The notes below the pieces were generated by a model. It saw nothing but the letters and a program-made list of their open reading frames with translations. It searched no databases and had not been told where the DNA came from. Positions 1 through 9,359 of a stretch of 64,000 bases of DNA are shown in pieces. How positions within the stretch are numbered: the first letter of the stretch is position 1; each line of letters begins with the position of its first letter. Source of the stretch: Salipiger marinus (lineage in GTDB: Bacteria > Pseudomonadota > Alphaproteobacteria > Rhodobacterales > Rhodobacteraceae); contig NZ_FNEJ01000013.1 of assembly GCF_900100085.1 (NCBI RefSeq), positions 79,848 to 143,847 on the forward strand, in the 5' to 3' direction. The position numbers and the translations under genes are program-made.

Positions 1-659
1 TCGGGGCGGGCTGCGTAGAGCCGCGCCACCACCTGCGCAAAGACCGGGGCCAGCCGCGTCACCTCCGACCGGCGCGAGCCCGGCAGGATCAGGCAGAGCG
101 GCGCCTGCCCCAGCCCGTGCCGCGCCCGGAACTCTGCCGCCTGCTGCGGGCTGGCCTGCGGGTCGGTCACCACGGGATGGCCGACAAAATCGCAGCGCAT
201 GCCCGCCGCTTCCATATAGGGCGGCTCGAAGGGCAGCAGCGCCAGCACCTGATCCACATGGCGCGCCATCTTGACCGCGCGGCCCGGACGCCATGCCCAG
301 ACGGTGGGGGCGACGTAATGCACCACGCGGATGTCGGAGCGCGCCTTGACCAGTGCCGCGACGCGCAGGCAGAATTCCGGAAGATCGATGGTCACCAGCA
401 CATCGGGGCGCGCGGCGATGATCGCGTCAGCGGTCTGGCGGATGCGGGCCTTGAGCGCACCATACTGGCGCAGGATCTCGGTGATGCCCATGACGCTGAT
501 CTCGTCCATGGGAAACAGGCTGTTGAGCCCCTCGTCCAGCATGCGCTCGCCGCCGATGCCGTCGAAGCGGATGTCGGGGACCATCCCGGTCAGCCCGGCC
601 ATCAGCGCTGCGCCCAGCTTGTCGCCTGAAGGCTCGCCCGCGATCAGAAACACCTTCAT
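1..659 (-). CDS. lpxB: lipid-A-disaccharide synthase, partial (3' end beyond window)
   Basis: The reverse strand reads from an ATG at 659 for about 219 residues and is still open at base 1, so roughly the N-terminal half is visible. It begins MKVFLIAGEPSGDKLGA, the GEPSGD signature of LpxB glycosyltransferases, and later carries HYVAPTVWAWRPGR and LILPGSRRSEV, both typical of the family. LpxB joins UDP-2,3-diacylglucosamine to lipid X to make the lipid A disaccharide at the inner membrane. The start overlaps the lpxI stop by four bases (ATGA), so the two are coupled at the end of the envelope operon. Confidence 0.95.
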   Translation of the reverse strand, partial: MKVFLIAGEPSGDKLGAALMAGLTGMVPDIRFDGIGGERMLDEGLNSLFPMDEISVMGITEILRQYGALKARIRQTADAIIAARPDVLVTIDLPEFCLRVAALVKARSDIRVVHYVAPTVWAWRPGRAVKMARHVDQVLALLPFEPPYMEAAGMRCDFVGHPVVTDPQASPQQAAEFRARHGLGQAPLCLILPGSRRSEVTRLAPVFAQVVARLYAARP

Positions 660-1441
660 GCGCCGCGCTCCCGCACCCAGAGATACATGCCCGCCGCGTC
701 CAGATCGCGCAGCACGCGGTCGCGGTCCAGCACCATGACGCCGCCCGCCTCGATCACCAGCCCGTCAAGCCCGGCACGGGCGGAGCCCGCCACCGTCGCG
801 GGGCCGATCACCGGCAGATCGGCGCGGCGGTCCTGTCCGGGCTTGGGCGCTTTATACAGCAGCCCGCCCTGACCGGGCGCGAGGCGGGCGAGCATGGCAT
901 CGGTGCCCGCGTCATCCTCCTGTGCTGCCACCCTGCCGCCGCGCAGCACCGCCGCCTGCCCCAGATCGGCCCGGCCCTGCGCCGCGCTGACCCTGTCGCC
1001 CAGCAGGGCAAGGGCTGCGGCCTCCGGCCCGGGCTGCGCCGCGGTGAGGATGCCAGCGGGCGGCAGCAGATCGGGGGCGGCCTCATGCGCGCCCAGAACC
1101 TGAAACCCTGCGCCTTCAAGAATGCCGATCACGATGCGCAGCGCGCCATCATCGCCGCGCCGCAGGGCACGCACCACCCGGGGCAGCAGCCGCAGCGTTG
1201 GCAGATCCAGCGCCCGCAGCGACAGCGCGGGCCGGGTCACCCGCCCGCACATGCAGATGCGCGTCACGCCCCGGCGGCGCAGGGCGCGCAGAAAGCCGCC
1301 CAGCCGTTCCAGCCGGAACACCAGATCGGGCTCCACACGGTCGGGCAGCGCATGGGCCAGCGCGCAGACCAGCACCGGCTCCGGCGCGGCCTTGGCCACG
1401 GCGCGCGGCAGATCGCCCTGCCCTGCGATCAGCGCCAGCAC
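656..1441 (-). CDS. lpxI: UDP-2,3-diacylglucosamine pyrophosphatase LpxI
   Basis: This 261-residue protein fits the LpxI (DUF1009) family. It has an N-terminal LALIAGQGDLP, a CGRVTRP motif near residues 65-71, GTDAMLARL, and a C-terminal stretch with KPGQDRRADLPVIGPATV. LpxI hydrolyses UDP-diacylglucosamine to lipid X and UMP and replaces LpxH in most alphaproteobacteria. Placement between lpxA and lpxB, with a 4-bp overlap onto lpxB, fits this role. Confidence 0.95.
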   Translation of the reverse strand: MLALIAGQGDLPRAVAKAAPEPVLVCALAHALPDRVEPDLVFRLERLGGFLRALRRRGVTRICMCGRVTRPALSLRALDLPTLRLLPRVVRALRRGDDGALRIVIGILEGAGFQVLGAHEAAPDLLPPAGILTAAQPGPEAAALALLGDRVSAAQGRADLGQAAVLRGGRVAAQEDDAGTDAMLARLAPGQGGLLYKAPKPGQDRRADLPVIGPATVAGSARAGLDGLVIEAGGVMVLDRDRVLRDLDAAGMYLWVRERGA

Positions 1442-1445
1442 GGGC

Positions 1446-2234
1446 TTAGCCCGGGGTCAGGAAGTGGCGGTCACTGTCGCCAAGGATGAATTCGACGATC
1501 TCGCGCACATAGGGGCTCTGCGTTTCGTCCCCCAGCCGCTTTGCCCGGTCGGCAAAGGCGCCTTCGCCCTGTGCCAGCATCTGGAAGGCGGCGCGCAGCG
1601 CGGTGATGTCGGCGCGGCTGACGCCCCGGCGTTTCAGCCCGACAAGGTTCAGCCCGTCGAGCTTGCCGCGCGGCGCCTGCACCAGCCCGTAGGGGATCAC
1701 GTCATTGGTGACCATGGTCAGCGCCCCGATGATGGCACCGCGCCCGATGCGCACCCATTGGTGCACGCCGGACAGCCCGCCCACGATCACGTCATCCTCC
1801 AGCACGCAATGCCCCGCCACGGCGACATTGTTCACAAGGATCACGCGGTCGCCGATCTGTGCGTCATGGGCCACGTGGCAGCCCGCCATGAACAGCCCGT
1901 CATCGCCGACCCGGGTGACGCCGCCACCGCCTTCGGTGCCGCAGTTCATCGTCACATGTTCGCGGATGCGGTTGCGGGCGCCGATCTGCAGTCTGGTCTT
2001 TTCGCCGCGGAATTTCAGATCCTGCGGAATCTCTCCGATCACCGCGAAGGGAAAGACCACGGTGTCTTCGCCGATCTCGGTCATTCCGGTGACGATGACA
2101 TGGGATTTAAGCTCCACCCGCGCGGCCAGCACCACCTCGGGACCGATATGGCAGAAGGGGCCGATGCGGCACCCCTCGCCGATCTGCGCCCCCGGCTCCA
2201 CGATGGCCGACGGATGGATCACGGTGCCGGTCAA
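1446..2234 (-). CDS. lpxA: acyl-ACP--UDP-N-acetylglucosamine O-acyltransferase
   Basis: This 262-residue left-handed beta-helix protein carries out the first step of lipid A synthesis. Hexapeptide repeats run through the first 190 residues (for example [15 protein letters not shown]). The catalytic base region [13 protein letters not shown] puts the expected catalytic histidine at residue 123. The C-terminal third is helical, as in LpxA trimers. Its ATG overlaps the fabZ stop, the usual fabZ-lpxA arrangement. No lpxD is present between skp and fabZ, unlike in E. coli. Confidence 0.96.
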   Translation of the reverse strand: MTGTVIHPSAIVEPGAQIGEGCRIGPFCHIGPEVVLAARVELKSHVIVTGMTEIGEDTVVFPFAVIGEIPQDLKFRGEKTRLQIGARNRIREHVTMNCGTEGGGGVTRVGDDGLFMAGCHVAHDAQIGDRVILVNNVAVAGHCVLEDDVIVGGLSGVHQWVRIGRGAIIGALTMVTNDVIPYGLVQAPRGKLDGLNLVGLKRRGVSRADITALRAAFQMLAQGEGAFADRAKRLGDETQSPYVREIVEFILGDSDRHFLTPG

Positions 2235-2692
2235 GACGGCAGATCCATCATCGCGGTGAATTCGGCCTCTGCCGCCATCTCGCCCTCGACCTCGGCCATG
2301 CCGGAGAATTTCCAGACCTTGGCGCCCGGCTTGCCGCGCTTGGTGGTGATGCGCATCTTCAGCACGTCGCCCGGCACCACCATGCGGCGGAACTTGGCGC
2401 TGTCGATGGCCATGAAATAGACCTTCAGATCCTTGTCCGCCAGATCCAGCGCCGTCCCCACCATGACCGCGGCGGTCTGCGCCATGGCCTCGATGATGGT
2501 GACGCCGGGCATGATCGGCCGTCCCGGGAAATGTCCCTGGAAATGCGGTTCGTTCATGCTGACATTCTTGATCCCCAGCGCAGAGGAGAAGCCGTCGATC
2601 TCCACCACCCGGTCCACGAGCAGGAAGGGATAGCGATGCGGCAGGATGCGCTGGATGAGGTCGATATCCGCGCGCAGCAGGGTCTCGGTCAT
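2231..2692 (-). CDS. fabZ: 3-hydroxyacyl-[ACP] dehydratase FabZ
   Basis: From the ATG at 2692 the product is 153 residues, the normal FabZ length. An upstream in-frame start would add 20 residues with no family similarity. The hot-dog fold active site is visible: His54 in the [10 protein letters not shown] motif and Glu68 in TIIEAMAQ. FabZ dehydrates beta-hydroxyacyl-ACP in fatty acid synthesis and competes with lpxA for the same substrate, hence the coupled genes. Confidence 0.95.
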   Translation of the reverse strand: MTETLLRADIDLIQRILPHRYPFLLVDRVVEIDGFSSALGIKNVSMNEPHFQGHFPGRPIMPGVTIIEAMAQTAAVMVGTALDLADKDLKVYFMAIDSAKFRRMVVPGDVLKMRITTKRGKPGAKVWKFSGMAEVEGEMAAEAEFTAMMDLPS

Positions 2693-2758
2693 CGGCGGCC
2701 TTTCTTCTGAAAACAACGCCCCGTCCCTAGCAACCGGCGGGCGGCGGGGCAAGGCACC

Positions 2759-3361
2759 TCAGGGATCGGTGCCGGGCGCCGCAGGGTCAGGCAGCGGCGG
2801 CTCGGGCAGCAGATCCGGCCCTTCGCCGATTTCGGCATCGATCCGCGAAATGGCGGTTTCGGTGATGTCGATGACCTCGGCGGCCAGCAGCACCTGCCGT
2901 TTGTCGAGGATGACCGCAGCCCCCGCCTCGCGCATCAGCTCGGCCAGAACCGGCTCCGCCTCGGCCAGAAACTGCCGCCGCCGGTTGTCGGACAGATCCC
3001 CCAGCATGCGCGCCTTGGCATCCTGTTCGCGGCGCAGCGCCTGCACCTTCTGGTCGAAGGCATCGGCCAGCGCGCGAAACTCGGCAGGCGGCAGGCTGCG
3101 GCGCTGCTCGGTCAGGCGGCGTTCCTCTTCGGTCAGATCGCTTTCGATGCGACGGTTCTCGGCGGCCAGATCGGCGCCCTGCTCCTCCAGCGCGGCGCTG
3201 ACCTTGCGGCCATAGGCGCTGTCCGCATAAAGCCGGTCGACCTCCAGCGTCAGGATCGGGCTTTGCACCACGCCCGCCCGCGTGGCGTCCTGCGCGCTGG
3301 CGGCAGCTGCCGACAGCACGCAGGTCAGGGCCAGCAGCAGCGCGCGGACCCGTCCCGCCAT
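2759..3361 (-). CDS. skp: OmpH/Skp family periplasmic chaperone
   Basis: The 200-residue product starts with a signal peptide (basic MAGRVR, then a hydrophobic core, then ASAQ). A long charged helical region follows at about 45-150, rich in Glu, Arg and Gln (EEQGADLAAENRRIESDL), matching the coiled-coil tentacles of Skp. The Pro/Asp-rich tail is variable in the family. It should hold unfolded outer-membrane proteins for BamA, whose gene ends one base away. Confidence 0.9.
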   Translation of the reverse strand: MAGRVRALLLALTCVLSAAAASAQDATRAGVVQSPILTLEVDRLYADSAYGRKVSAALEEQGADLAAENRRIESDLTEEERRLTEQRRSLPPAEFRALADAFDQKVQALRREQDAKARMLGDLSDNRRRQFLAEAEPVLAELMREAGAAVILDKRQVLLAAEVIDITETAISRIDAEIGEGPDLLPEPPLPDPAAPGTDP

Positions 3362-3362
3362 G

Positions 3363-5729
3363 TCAGAACTGGCTCGACAGCGACAGGCTGAAGTTCTGCT
3401 CTTCGTCGTATTTTTCCTTCTTCAGCGGCTGCGAGAAGTTCAGCCGCAGCGGCCCGAGGATGGAGTCCCAGAAGACCGACACGCCGATCACGTGGCGCGC
3501 GCTGGCCTCTTCATAAAGGATGGAGTTGCTGCCCGCCGCGGCTGCGGTCGAATCCGACAGCCCCCAGACCGAGCCCACATCGTAGAAGACGCCGCCCGAC
3601 AGCCCGTATTCTTCGGGCAGGCCCAGCGGGAATTCCGCCTCGAACCGGGCGACGGCGAAATAATCGCCCCCGATGGAATCGTCCACATCCGCCGCGTCCG
3701 AATATTCGCGCGGGCCGATGCCGCCATAGGCAAAGCCGCGCATCGTGCTGTCATTCAGCAGGAAACGGTCGGTGACCCGGCTTTCGCCGCTGGAATAGTT
3801 CAGCGCCCCCGCCTCGAACGAGGCGCGCAGCGTGACTTCTTCGTTCCAGACGGTGGTCTGGGCCACGGCGCGCAGGTTGGTCTTGATGAAGGTGGTGTCG
3901 CCGCCGACCCCGCCAAAATCCTGACCGAATTCCAGCAGCACGCCGGAATTGGGATCAAGCCCGGTGCGCCGGGTGTCATAGCTGAGCGTGTAGCCCACCG
4001 AGCTGTCGATGCGTTCGCCCAGATCCTCTTCGGACCGGATGACATTGCCTGCATCGCCATCATAGGCGTCGGAAATGTCGCTGAGCCGCGCGGTGTAGCG
4101 CAGGCCAAGCCGGGCACGTTCCGACACCGGGAAGGTCAGGCTGGGCCGGAACACGCCTTCGGTGGTGTCATACTGCGTGTTGCTGTAATCGGTGGTGTTG
4201 TAGGCAAGGTTCAGGCCAAACGCCACGTCCCGGCCCAGAAACGCCGGTTCCACGAAGCTGAACGTGTAGGACTGGGTCGAATCCGAGGTGTTGATGCCGA
4301 AGGACAGCCGCTGCCCCCGCCCGAGGAAGTTCTGTTCGGCAAAGCTGATCGCGGCGCCAAACCCCGAAGAGGTCGAATAGCTGCCGCCAAAACCGATGGA
4401 GCCGGTGGGCTGTTCGGTCACGTTCACGTCGACGATGACCTGCTGCGGCGTGGTGCCTTCGCGGGCCTCCACCTCGGCATTTTCGAAATAGCCAAGCGCG
4501 CGGATGCGTTCGGCGGCCTCGCGGATGGCGCGGGGGTTGAACGGATCGCCTTCGGCGGTGTCGAACTGCCGCCGGATCACCCGGTCAAGCGTGGTGGTGT
4601 TGCCTTCGATGTCGATGCGTTCGACAAAGATGCGCGGGCCGCGGGTCAGCTGGAAGGTCACGTCCAGCGTCAGGTCGCGGTCATTGCGGGTGATCTGCGG
4701 ATCGATCCGCACGAAGTTCAGCCCCTGCTGCACCGCCAGACGTTCCAGCCGCGCGATCTCGTCCTCGACATCCGAAGGCGAATAGGTCCGGCCCGACCGC
4801 AGCGACAGCACGTCGCGGAACGATTCCACGTCAACCTCGGCCAGATCGCTGGCAACATCGATCTGCCCGAACGAAAACTGCTGGCCTTCCTCGACGTTGA
4901 AGGTCAGGAAATAGCCGTCCTGTTCGTTGGCGAATTCCGAATTCACGCCGGTGATGCGGAAATCCACATAGCCGCGCGAGGCATAGAAATCCTGCAGAAG
5001 CTGGCGGTCAAAGGCGACGCGGTCTTCGATGAAGGTGTCGCTGCGGATGATGGCGCGCAGCAGACCGGCCTGTTTGGTCTGCAGCACGCGGCGCAGGCGG
5101 CGGTCGGAAAAGGCCTGATTGCCGACAAAGCCGATCCGCTCGATCTCGCTCACGCCGCCTTCGAAGATCTCGTAAACCAGATCGACGCGGTTGTCGGAGC
5201 GGCGGATCAGCTTGGGCTGCACCCTTGCTGCCAGACGGCCCTGCTGCACATAGGCCTCGGCAATCGCCTGCGCATCCTGTTCGGCGACACGCGGGCTGTA
5301 GACGCGGCGGGACTGCGCCCGCACGATCGTGGCCAGTTCCTCGTCATCGATGCGGTCATTGCCTTCAAAGGCGATGCGGTTGATGGTGGGATATTCCCGC
5401 ACCTCGATCACCAGACGCGACCCCTGCGGGGTGATCTCCACCGTTTCGAACAGGCCGGAGGCGAGGAGCCGCTGATAGGCGTCGTTCAGTTCCGCAGCGC
5501 TGACCGTCTGGCCCCGTGCGATCCCGGCGTAGCTGAGAATTGTGCCCGCCTCGATCCGCTGGTTGCCTTCGATGGCCACGCTGTCAAAGGCGTAGGACTG
5601 CGCAAGGGCCCGATCCGGCACCCCCGCAAAAGCCATTGTCAGTGCTATGGAAACCGCCGCCGCAGACACGCCTGCCCGGTAACCGCACCCTTTGCGAGGG
5701 GGGGTGACCCCCGTGAGCAATTTGCCCAT
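3363..5729 (-). CDS. bamA: outer membrane protein assembly factor BamA
   Basis: About 788 residues. A signal peptide ends near RALAQ, five POTRA domains fill the periplasmic half (FEGNDRIDDEEL and similar repeats), and a C-terminal Omp85 beta-barrel ends in the required terminal Phe (SSQF). BamA inserts beta-barrel proteins into the outer membrane. I prefer ATG 5729, because a GGCGGAG sequence precedes it. GTG at 5741 is also possible and adds four residues. Confidence 0.95.
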   Translation of the reverse strand: MGKLLTGVTPPRKGCGYRAGVSAAAVSIALTMAFAGVPDRALAQSYAFDSVAIEGNQRIEAGTILSYAGIARGQTVSAAELNDAYQRLLASGLFETVEITPQGSRLVIEVREYPTINRIAFEGNDRIDDEELATIVRAQSRRVYSPRVAEQDAQAIAEAYVQQGRLAARVQPKLIRRSDNRVDLVYEIFEGGVSEIERIGFVGNQAFSDRRLRRVLQTKQAGLLRAIIRSDTFIEDRVAFDRQLLQDFYASRGYVDFRITGVNSEFANEQDGYFLTFNVEEGQQFSFGQIDVASDLAEVDVESFRDVLSLRSGRTYSPSDVEDEIARLERLAVQQGLNFVRIDPQITRNDRDLTLDVTFQLTRGPRIFVERIDIEGNTTTLDRVIRRQFDTAEGDPFNPRAIREAAERIRALGYFENAEVEAREGTTPQQVIVDVNVTEQPTGSIGFGGSYSTSSGFGAAISFAEQNFLGRGQRLSFGINTSDSTQSYTFSFVEPAFLGRDVAFGLNLAYNTTDYSNTQYDTTEGVFRPSLTFPVSERARLGLRYTARLSDISDAYDGDAGNVIRSEEDLGERIDSSVGYTLSYDTRRTGLDPNSGVLLEFGQDFGGVGGDTTFIKTNLRAVAQTTVWNEEVTLRASFEAGALNYSSGESRVTDRFLLNDSTMRGFAYGGIGPREYSDAADVDDSIGGDYFAVARFEAEFPLGLPEEYGLSGGVFYDVGSVWGLSDSTAAAAGSNSILYEEASARHVIGVSVFWDSILGPLRLNFSQPLKKEKYDEEQNFSLSLSSQF

Positions 5730-5807
5730 GCCAGTATCCACTCCGCCACGTTTTAGGAGTGACTACCGGGAACGGCTGGACTTGTCAAAACCGGATCCGG
5801 TCCCCGG

Positions 5808-5933
5808 TCAGAGCGAGCCCAGAAAGGCGCCCAGATACAGCGCCGCCAGAATGGTCAGCGGGAACAGCAGCCTGTCCCAGTTGATCGTAAAAAGAAGGCT
5901 GAGGCCCTGATAGCCGTGCTTGAGCGTCTGCAT
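5808..5933 (-). CDS. small hydrophobic protein, 41 aa, between rseP and bamA
   Basis: A short reading frame opens at ATG 5933 (MQTLKHGYQGLSLLF) and ends at TGA 5808. It has one clear membrane segment (RLLFPLTILAALYLGAFLG) and lies in the same direction as the envelope operon. Codon choice is GC-rich like its neighbours. I do not recognise a named family. Location suggests an inner-membrane accessory peptide, but this is inference only. Confidence 0.55.
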   Translation of the reverse strand: MQTLKHGYQGLSLLFTINWDRLLFPLTILAALYLGAFLGSL

Positions 5934-6042
5934 GGGATCACCCGGACTCCGGTTGCGTTTCCCGTGCAATAGTCTGGGAATATGGCCGAAATTGGGCTGC
6001 GGGGCGGGGTTTCCTTGGCGGTTGTCCCCGCCCGCGCAACGA

Positions 6043-7386
6043 TCAGGGGCAGAACAGGTCGTTTGTCAGCGCAAAGACCATCAGCGACAGGATCAGCGCC
6101 AGCCCGACCGACATGAGAATCCGCAGCGCCTTGTCCGAGGGCGGTTTGCCGGTCACCGCCTCGTAGCCGAAGAACACCAGATGCCCGCCATCCAGCACCG
6201 GCACCGGGAACAGGTTCAGAAGCCCCACCGCCGTCGACAGCACCGCGATGAAGGTCAGGAAGCTTTGCCCGCCCTGCGAGGCCATGGCGCCCGAGGTCTC
6301 CGCGATGCCGATCGGCCCCGACAGGTTGCACGAAGAAATATTGCCCGCCACCATGTGCCAGAGCCCCGACAGCGAGCCTTGCGCGATCTCCCATGTGCGT
6401 GACACCGCTGCCCCTGCCGCCGTCAGCGGCCCGGTGGTTTCGGTGGCAGGCTCGAAGAACAGCCCACCGACGATGCCGATGCGATAGACGGTGCGGAAGC
6501 CGCCTTCGGGCAGCGGCTCGTCGGTGCGTTTGGGGGTCAGCGCCAGATCCAGCACCTGCCCGTCGCGCCAGACCTCCAGCCCCAGCGTTTCGCCATTGGA
6601 GCCTTCGACCCGCTGGCGCAGCTGTTCGAAGGCAAAGATCGGCACGCCGTCAATGCCAGTGATCACGTCGCCCGGCTCTACCCCGGCGGCGCTGGCGGCA
6701 GAGCGTGGCGCGATGGAGGTTGCAAGCGGCGGATAGACATAGGGGCCCGCCACCACCTCTTCGCGACCGTCGCGGGACACTGTATAGTCCAGCGTCGCCT
6801 GCATCGGCAGCGCCTTCAGGAAGGCGTCAAAGCCTGCCGCATCCTCGAAGGCGGGCGGTGCTGCGCCCTCGATTTCAAGGATCACGTCACCCTGCTGCAG
6901 TTCTTGCACCGACGGTATGGGCCGCAGGTCGCCCACCGTCAGCGGCTCGGCGATGACGCCGCGGAACATGAAGAGCCCGGTGAACAGCAGGATGGTCAGC
7001 GCGAAGTTGAACACCGGCCCCGCCGCCACCGTGGCGGAGCGCGCCCAAAGCGGCGCGCCGTTCATGGTGCGGCGCAGTTCTGCCGGGGTCATCTGCGACA
7101 GCGTCTCGCCATCCGCCCCGCCAGAGGCATTGGCGTCGCCCTTGAATTTCACATAGCCGCCAAATGGCAGCGCGGCGAGCTGCCAGCGCGTGCCGCGCCG
7201 GTCCACCCGCGACAGCAGCACCGGCCCGAACCCCAGCGAAAACACCTCGGCATCGATGCCGGACCAGCGGCCCACGATGTAATGGCCATATTCATGGATC
7301 GCCACGATCACCGACAGGGCAATGACAAAGGCCAGAAGCGTCCAGAGGACGCCCCCGAATTGCGGGATCAACTGGGGGATGTCCAA
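6043..7386 (-). CDS. rseP: site-2 intramembrane zinc metalloprotease RseP
   Basis: This 447-residue protein has the zinc-binding HEYGH motif at 31-35 in the first membrane helix. PDZ-type segments follow at about 150-290 (for example AGVEPGDVITGIDGVPIF). The third zinc ligand lies in NLFPVPVLDGGH, with Asp near 399 in the last membrane region. RseP cleaves membrane-bound anti-sigma factors and leftover signal peptides. Its place between dxr and bamA is conserved. Confidence 0.95.
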   Translation of the reverse strand: MDIPQLIPQFGGVLWTLLAFVIALSVIVAIHEYGHYIVGRWSGIDAEVFSLGFGPVLLSRVDRRGTRWQLAALPFGGYVKFKGDANASGGADGETLSQMTPAELRRTMNGAPLWARSATVAAGPVFNFALTILLFTGLFMFRGVIAEPLTVGDLRPIPSVQELQQGDVILEIEGAAPPAFEDAAGFDAFLKALPMQATLDYTVSRDGREEVVAGPYVYPPLATSIAPRSAASAAGVEPGDVITGIDGVPIFAFEQLRQRVEGSNGETLGLEVWRDGQVLDLALTPKRTDEPLPEGGFRTVYRIGIVGGLFFEPATETTGPLTAAGAAVSRTWEIAQGSLSGLWHMVAGNISSCNLSGPIGIAETSGAMASQGGQSFLTFIAVLSTAVGLLNLFPVPVLDGGHLVFFGYEAVTGKPPSDKALRILMSVGLALILSLMVFALTNDLFCP

Positions 7387-7398
7387 GTGCTCTGCCTC

Positions 7399-8565
7399 TC
7401 AGGTTGGTGTCATGATCTCGTCGGCGGATCTACGCGCGAAATGGTCGGCCTGACGGACGTTATCAAGGGTGATCCCGGCCTGCAGCAGCCCGGGCTCGCC
7501 CGTGGCGCGGTCCAGCACCTGTTCCACCACCTCCGCCATCTGCAGAAACCCGATCTGCCGCGCGATGAAGGCATCCAGCGCGCGTTCCTTGGCGGCGTTG
7601 AACACCGCCCCGGCAAGCCCGCCCGCAGCCATCACCTCTCGCGCCAGCCGCAGCGCGGGCCAGCGCGTCTCGCAGGCGGGGCGGAAGGTCAGCTGCGCCA
7701 GCTTGGCGAGATCAAGCCGCTCTACCGGCAGCGGCGCGCGCCCGGGATGGTTCAGCGCAAAGCCGATGGCATGGCGCATGTCCGGCGCGCCCATATGCGC
7801 CATCAGCGCGCCGTCGCAGAACCCCACCAGCGCGTGGATCAGGCTTTCAGGATGCACCACCACATCGATCTGATCGGGGCGCAGGTCAAAAAACTCTTTG
7901 GTTTCGATGACTTCCAGCGCCTTGTTGAACATCGACGCGGAATCGATCGTGATGCGCTGCCCCATGGCCCAGTTGGGATGGGTTGCGGCCTGCTCCGGGG
8001 TGGCATGGGCCAGATCCTCGGCGGGCCAGTCACGGAAGGCGCCGCCGCTGGCGGTCAGGATCACCCGTTCGACGCAGGCGATGTCTTCGCCGATCAGCGC
8101 CTGAAACACCGCCGAATGCTCGCTGTCCACCGGCAGCACCCGCCCGCCATGGGCCGCGGCAGTGGCCAGCACCAGAGGCCCGGCGCAGACCATGCTTTCC
8201 TTGTTGGCCAGCGCCAGCGTCGCCCCCTGTTCCAGCGCGCGCAGACCGGGCGCCAGCCCCGCCGCGCCGACGATGGCCGACATGACCCAGTCGGCGGGCC
8301 GCAGCGCCGCCTCTTCCAGCGCCTCTGCGCCAGCGGCGGCGGCGATGCCGCTGCCCGCCAGCCGGTCACGCAGATCGGGCAGCAGCGCGGGATCGGCGAC
8401 CACAGCCAGCTCTGCGCGGAATTTCATTGCATCTTCAGCCAGTTGCGCGACGTTCCTGCCACCGGTCAGCGCCACGACCTGATAGGCCTCGGGCGCGCGG
8501 GCGATCAGATCCAGCGTGTTCTGTCCAATGGATCCGGTGGCCCCCAGAACGGAAACGCGCCTCAT
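7399..8565 (-). CDS. dxr: 1-deoxy-D-xylulose 5-phosphate reductoisomerase
   Basis: The 388-residue protein starts with the NADPH-binding motif SVLGATGSIGQNTLDLI. It also has LANKESMVCAG, PVDSEHSAVFQ (metal-binding acidic residues), SASMFNKALEVIETKEFF, and VHPESLIHALV. Dxr makes MEP in the non-mevalonate isoprenoid pathway, which feeds undecaprenyl phosphate via UppS encoded two genes upstream in the operon. Confidence 0.97.
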   Translation of the reverse strand: MRRVSVLGATGSIGQNTLDLIARAPEAYQVVALTGGRNVAQLAEDAMKFRAELAVVADPALLPDLRDRLAGSGIAAAAGAEALEEAALRPADWVMSAIVGAAGLAPGLRALEQGATLALANKESMVCAGPLVLATAAAHGGRVLPVDSEHSAVFQALIGEDIACVERVILTASGGAFRDWPAEDLAHATPEQAATHPNWAMGQRITIDSASMFNKALEVIETKEFFDLRPDQIDVVVHPESLIHALVGFCDGALMAHMGAPDMRHAIGFALNHPGRAPLPVERLDLAKLAQLTFRPACETRWPALRLAREVMAAGGLAGAVFNAAKERALDAFIARQIGFLQMAEVVEQVLDRATGEPGLLQAGITLDNVRQADHFARRSADEIMTPT

Positions 8566-9359
8566 TGCAGCCCCGGCGGGAAGTCCACGATCTGCCCGGC
8601 GATCAGCAGGAACAGCGCCGCCCCCAGCATCCCGTCAAAACGGTCCAGCAGCCCGCCATGGCCCGGCAGCAGGTTGGAACTGTCCTTGACCCCGGCGCGG
8701 CGCTTGACGGTGCTTTCGGCCATGTCGCCGATCTGGCTTGCCATGGAGATGGCGATGGACACGCCGACAAGACCGATGCCGACCTGCGACACGTTCATGA
8801 AGGCGATCCCCACCAGTGCCGCACCGACCCAGCCCGCCACGGCGCCGGACCATGTCTTTTTCGGGCTGACGCGCGGCCAGAGCTTCGGCCCGCCGATGGC
8901 GCGACCGATGAAATAGCCCGCCACATCGGTGATGACGACGACAGAGGTCAGCCACAGCATCCAGACCAGCCCGAATTCGGCCCGCAGCGCCATGATGCCA
9001 TAACCCGCAAGCAGGATCATCGCGGTAAAGACGGCATAGGTCACGCCGCCCCGCTCCATCTGACCGAACCCGGCCATGGAGGGCAGCAGCAGCAGCGGCA
9101 GCGCGAACAGTTCCAGCGGCGCGGGCAGCTGGATCGAGGCCAGCGCGCAGCCCCCCGCCACCAGCGCCAGAATCCGGGCGGACCGGCGGCGGTTGGTGTC
9201 CACCATGTTGACCAGTTCCCAGACCATCACCCCGCAGAACAGCGAGATCAGCCCGCGCCACCAGATGCCGCCCAGCCAGACCGCAATCAGGCTGATCACG
9301 ATCAGCACTGAGGCCGACAGCATGCGGGGCCCCAGATCGGTCCAGCGCTGCGTGCTCAT
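8562..9359 (-). CDS. cdsA: phosphatidate cytidylyltransferase
   Basis: A 265-residue polytopic membrane protein. The C-terminal CDP-diglyceride synthetase signature is visible as STVKRRAGVKDSSNLLPGHG followed by GLLDRFDG. CdsA converts phosphatidic acid and CTP to CDP-diacylglycerol. Both ends overlap neighbouring genes by four bases (uppS upstream, dxr downstream), a sign of translational coupling. Confidence 0.96.
   Translation of the reverse strand: MSTQRWTDLGPRMLSASVLIVISLIAVWLGGIWWRGLISLFCGVMVWELVNMVDTNRRRSARILALVAGGCALASIQLPAPLELFALPLLLLPSMAGFGQMERGGVTYAVFTAMILLAGYGIMALRAEFGLVWMLWLTSVVVITDVAGYFIGRAIGGPKLWPRVSPKKTWSGAVAGWVGAALVGIAFMNVSQVGIGLVGVSIAISMASQIGDMAESTVKRRAGVKDSSNLLPGHGGLLDRFDGMLGAALFLLIAGQIVDFPPGLQ

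Noticed and set aside
3282..5756. 824-aa plus-strand open frame opposite bamA
   Set aside because: It is the antisense mirror of bamA caused by high GC; His/Arg/Gly-rich, with no family similarity.
6904..8916. 670-aa plus-strand frame opposite rseP and dxr
   Set aside because: Shadow of two well-identified genes, low-complexity composition.
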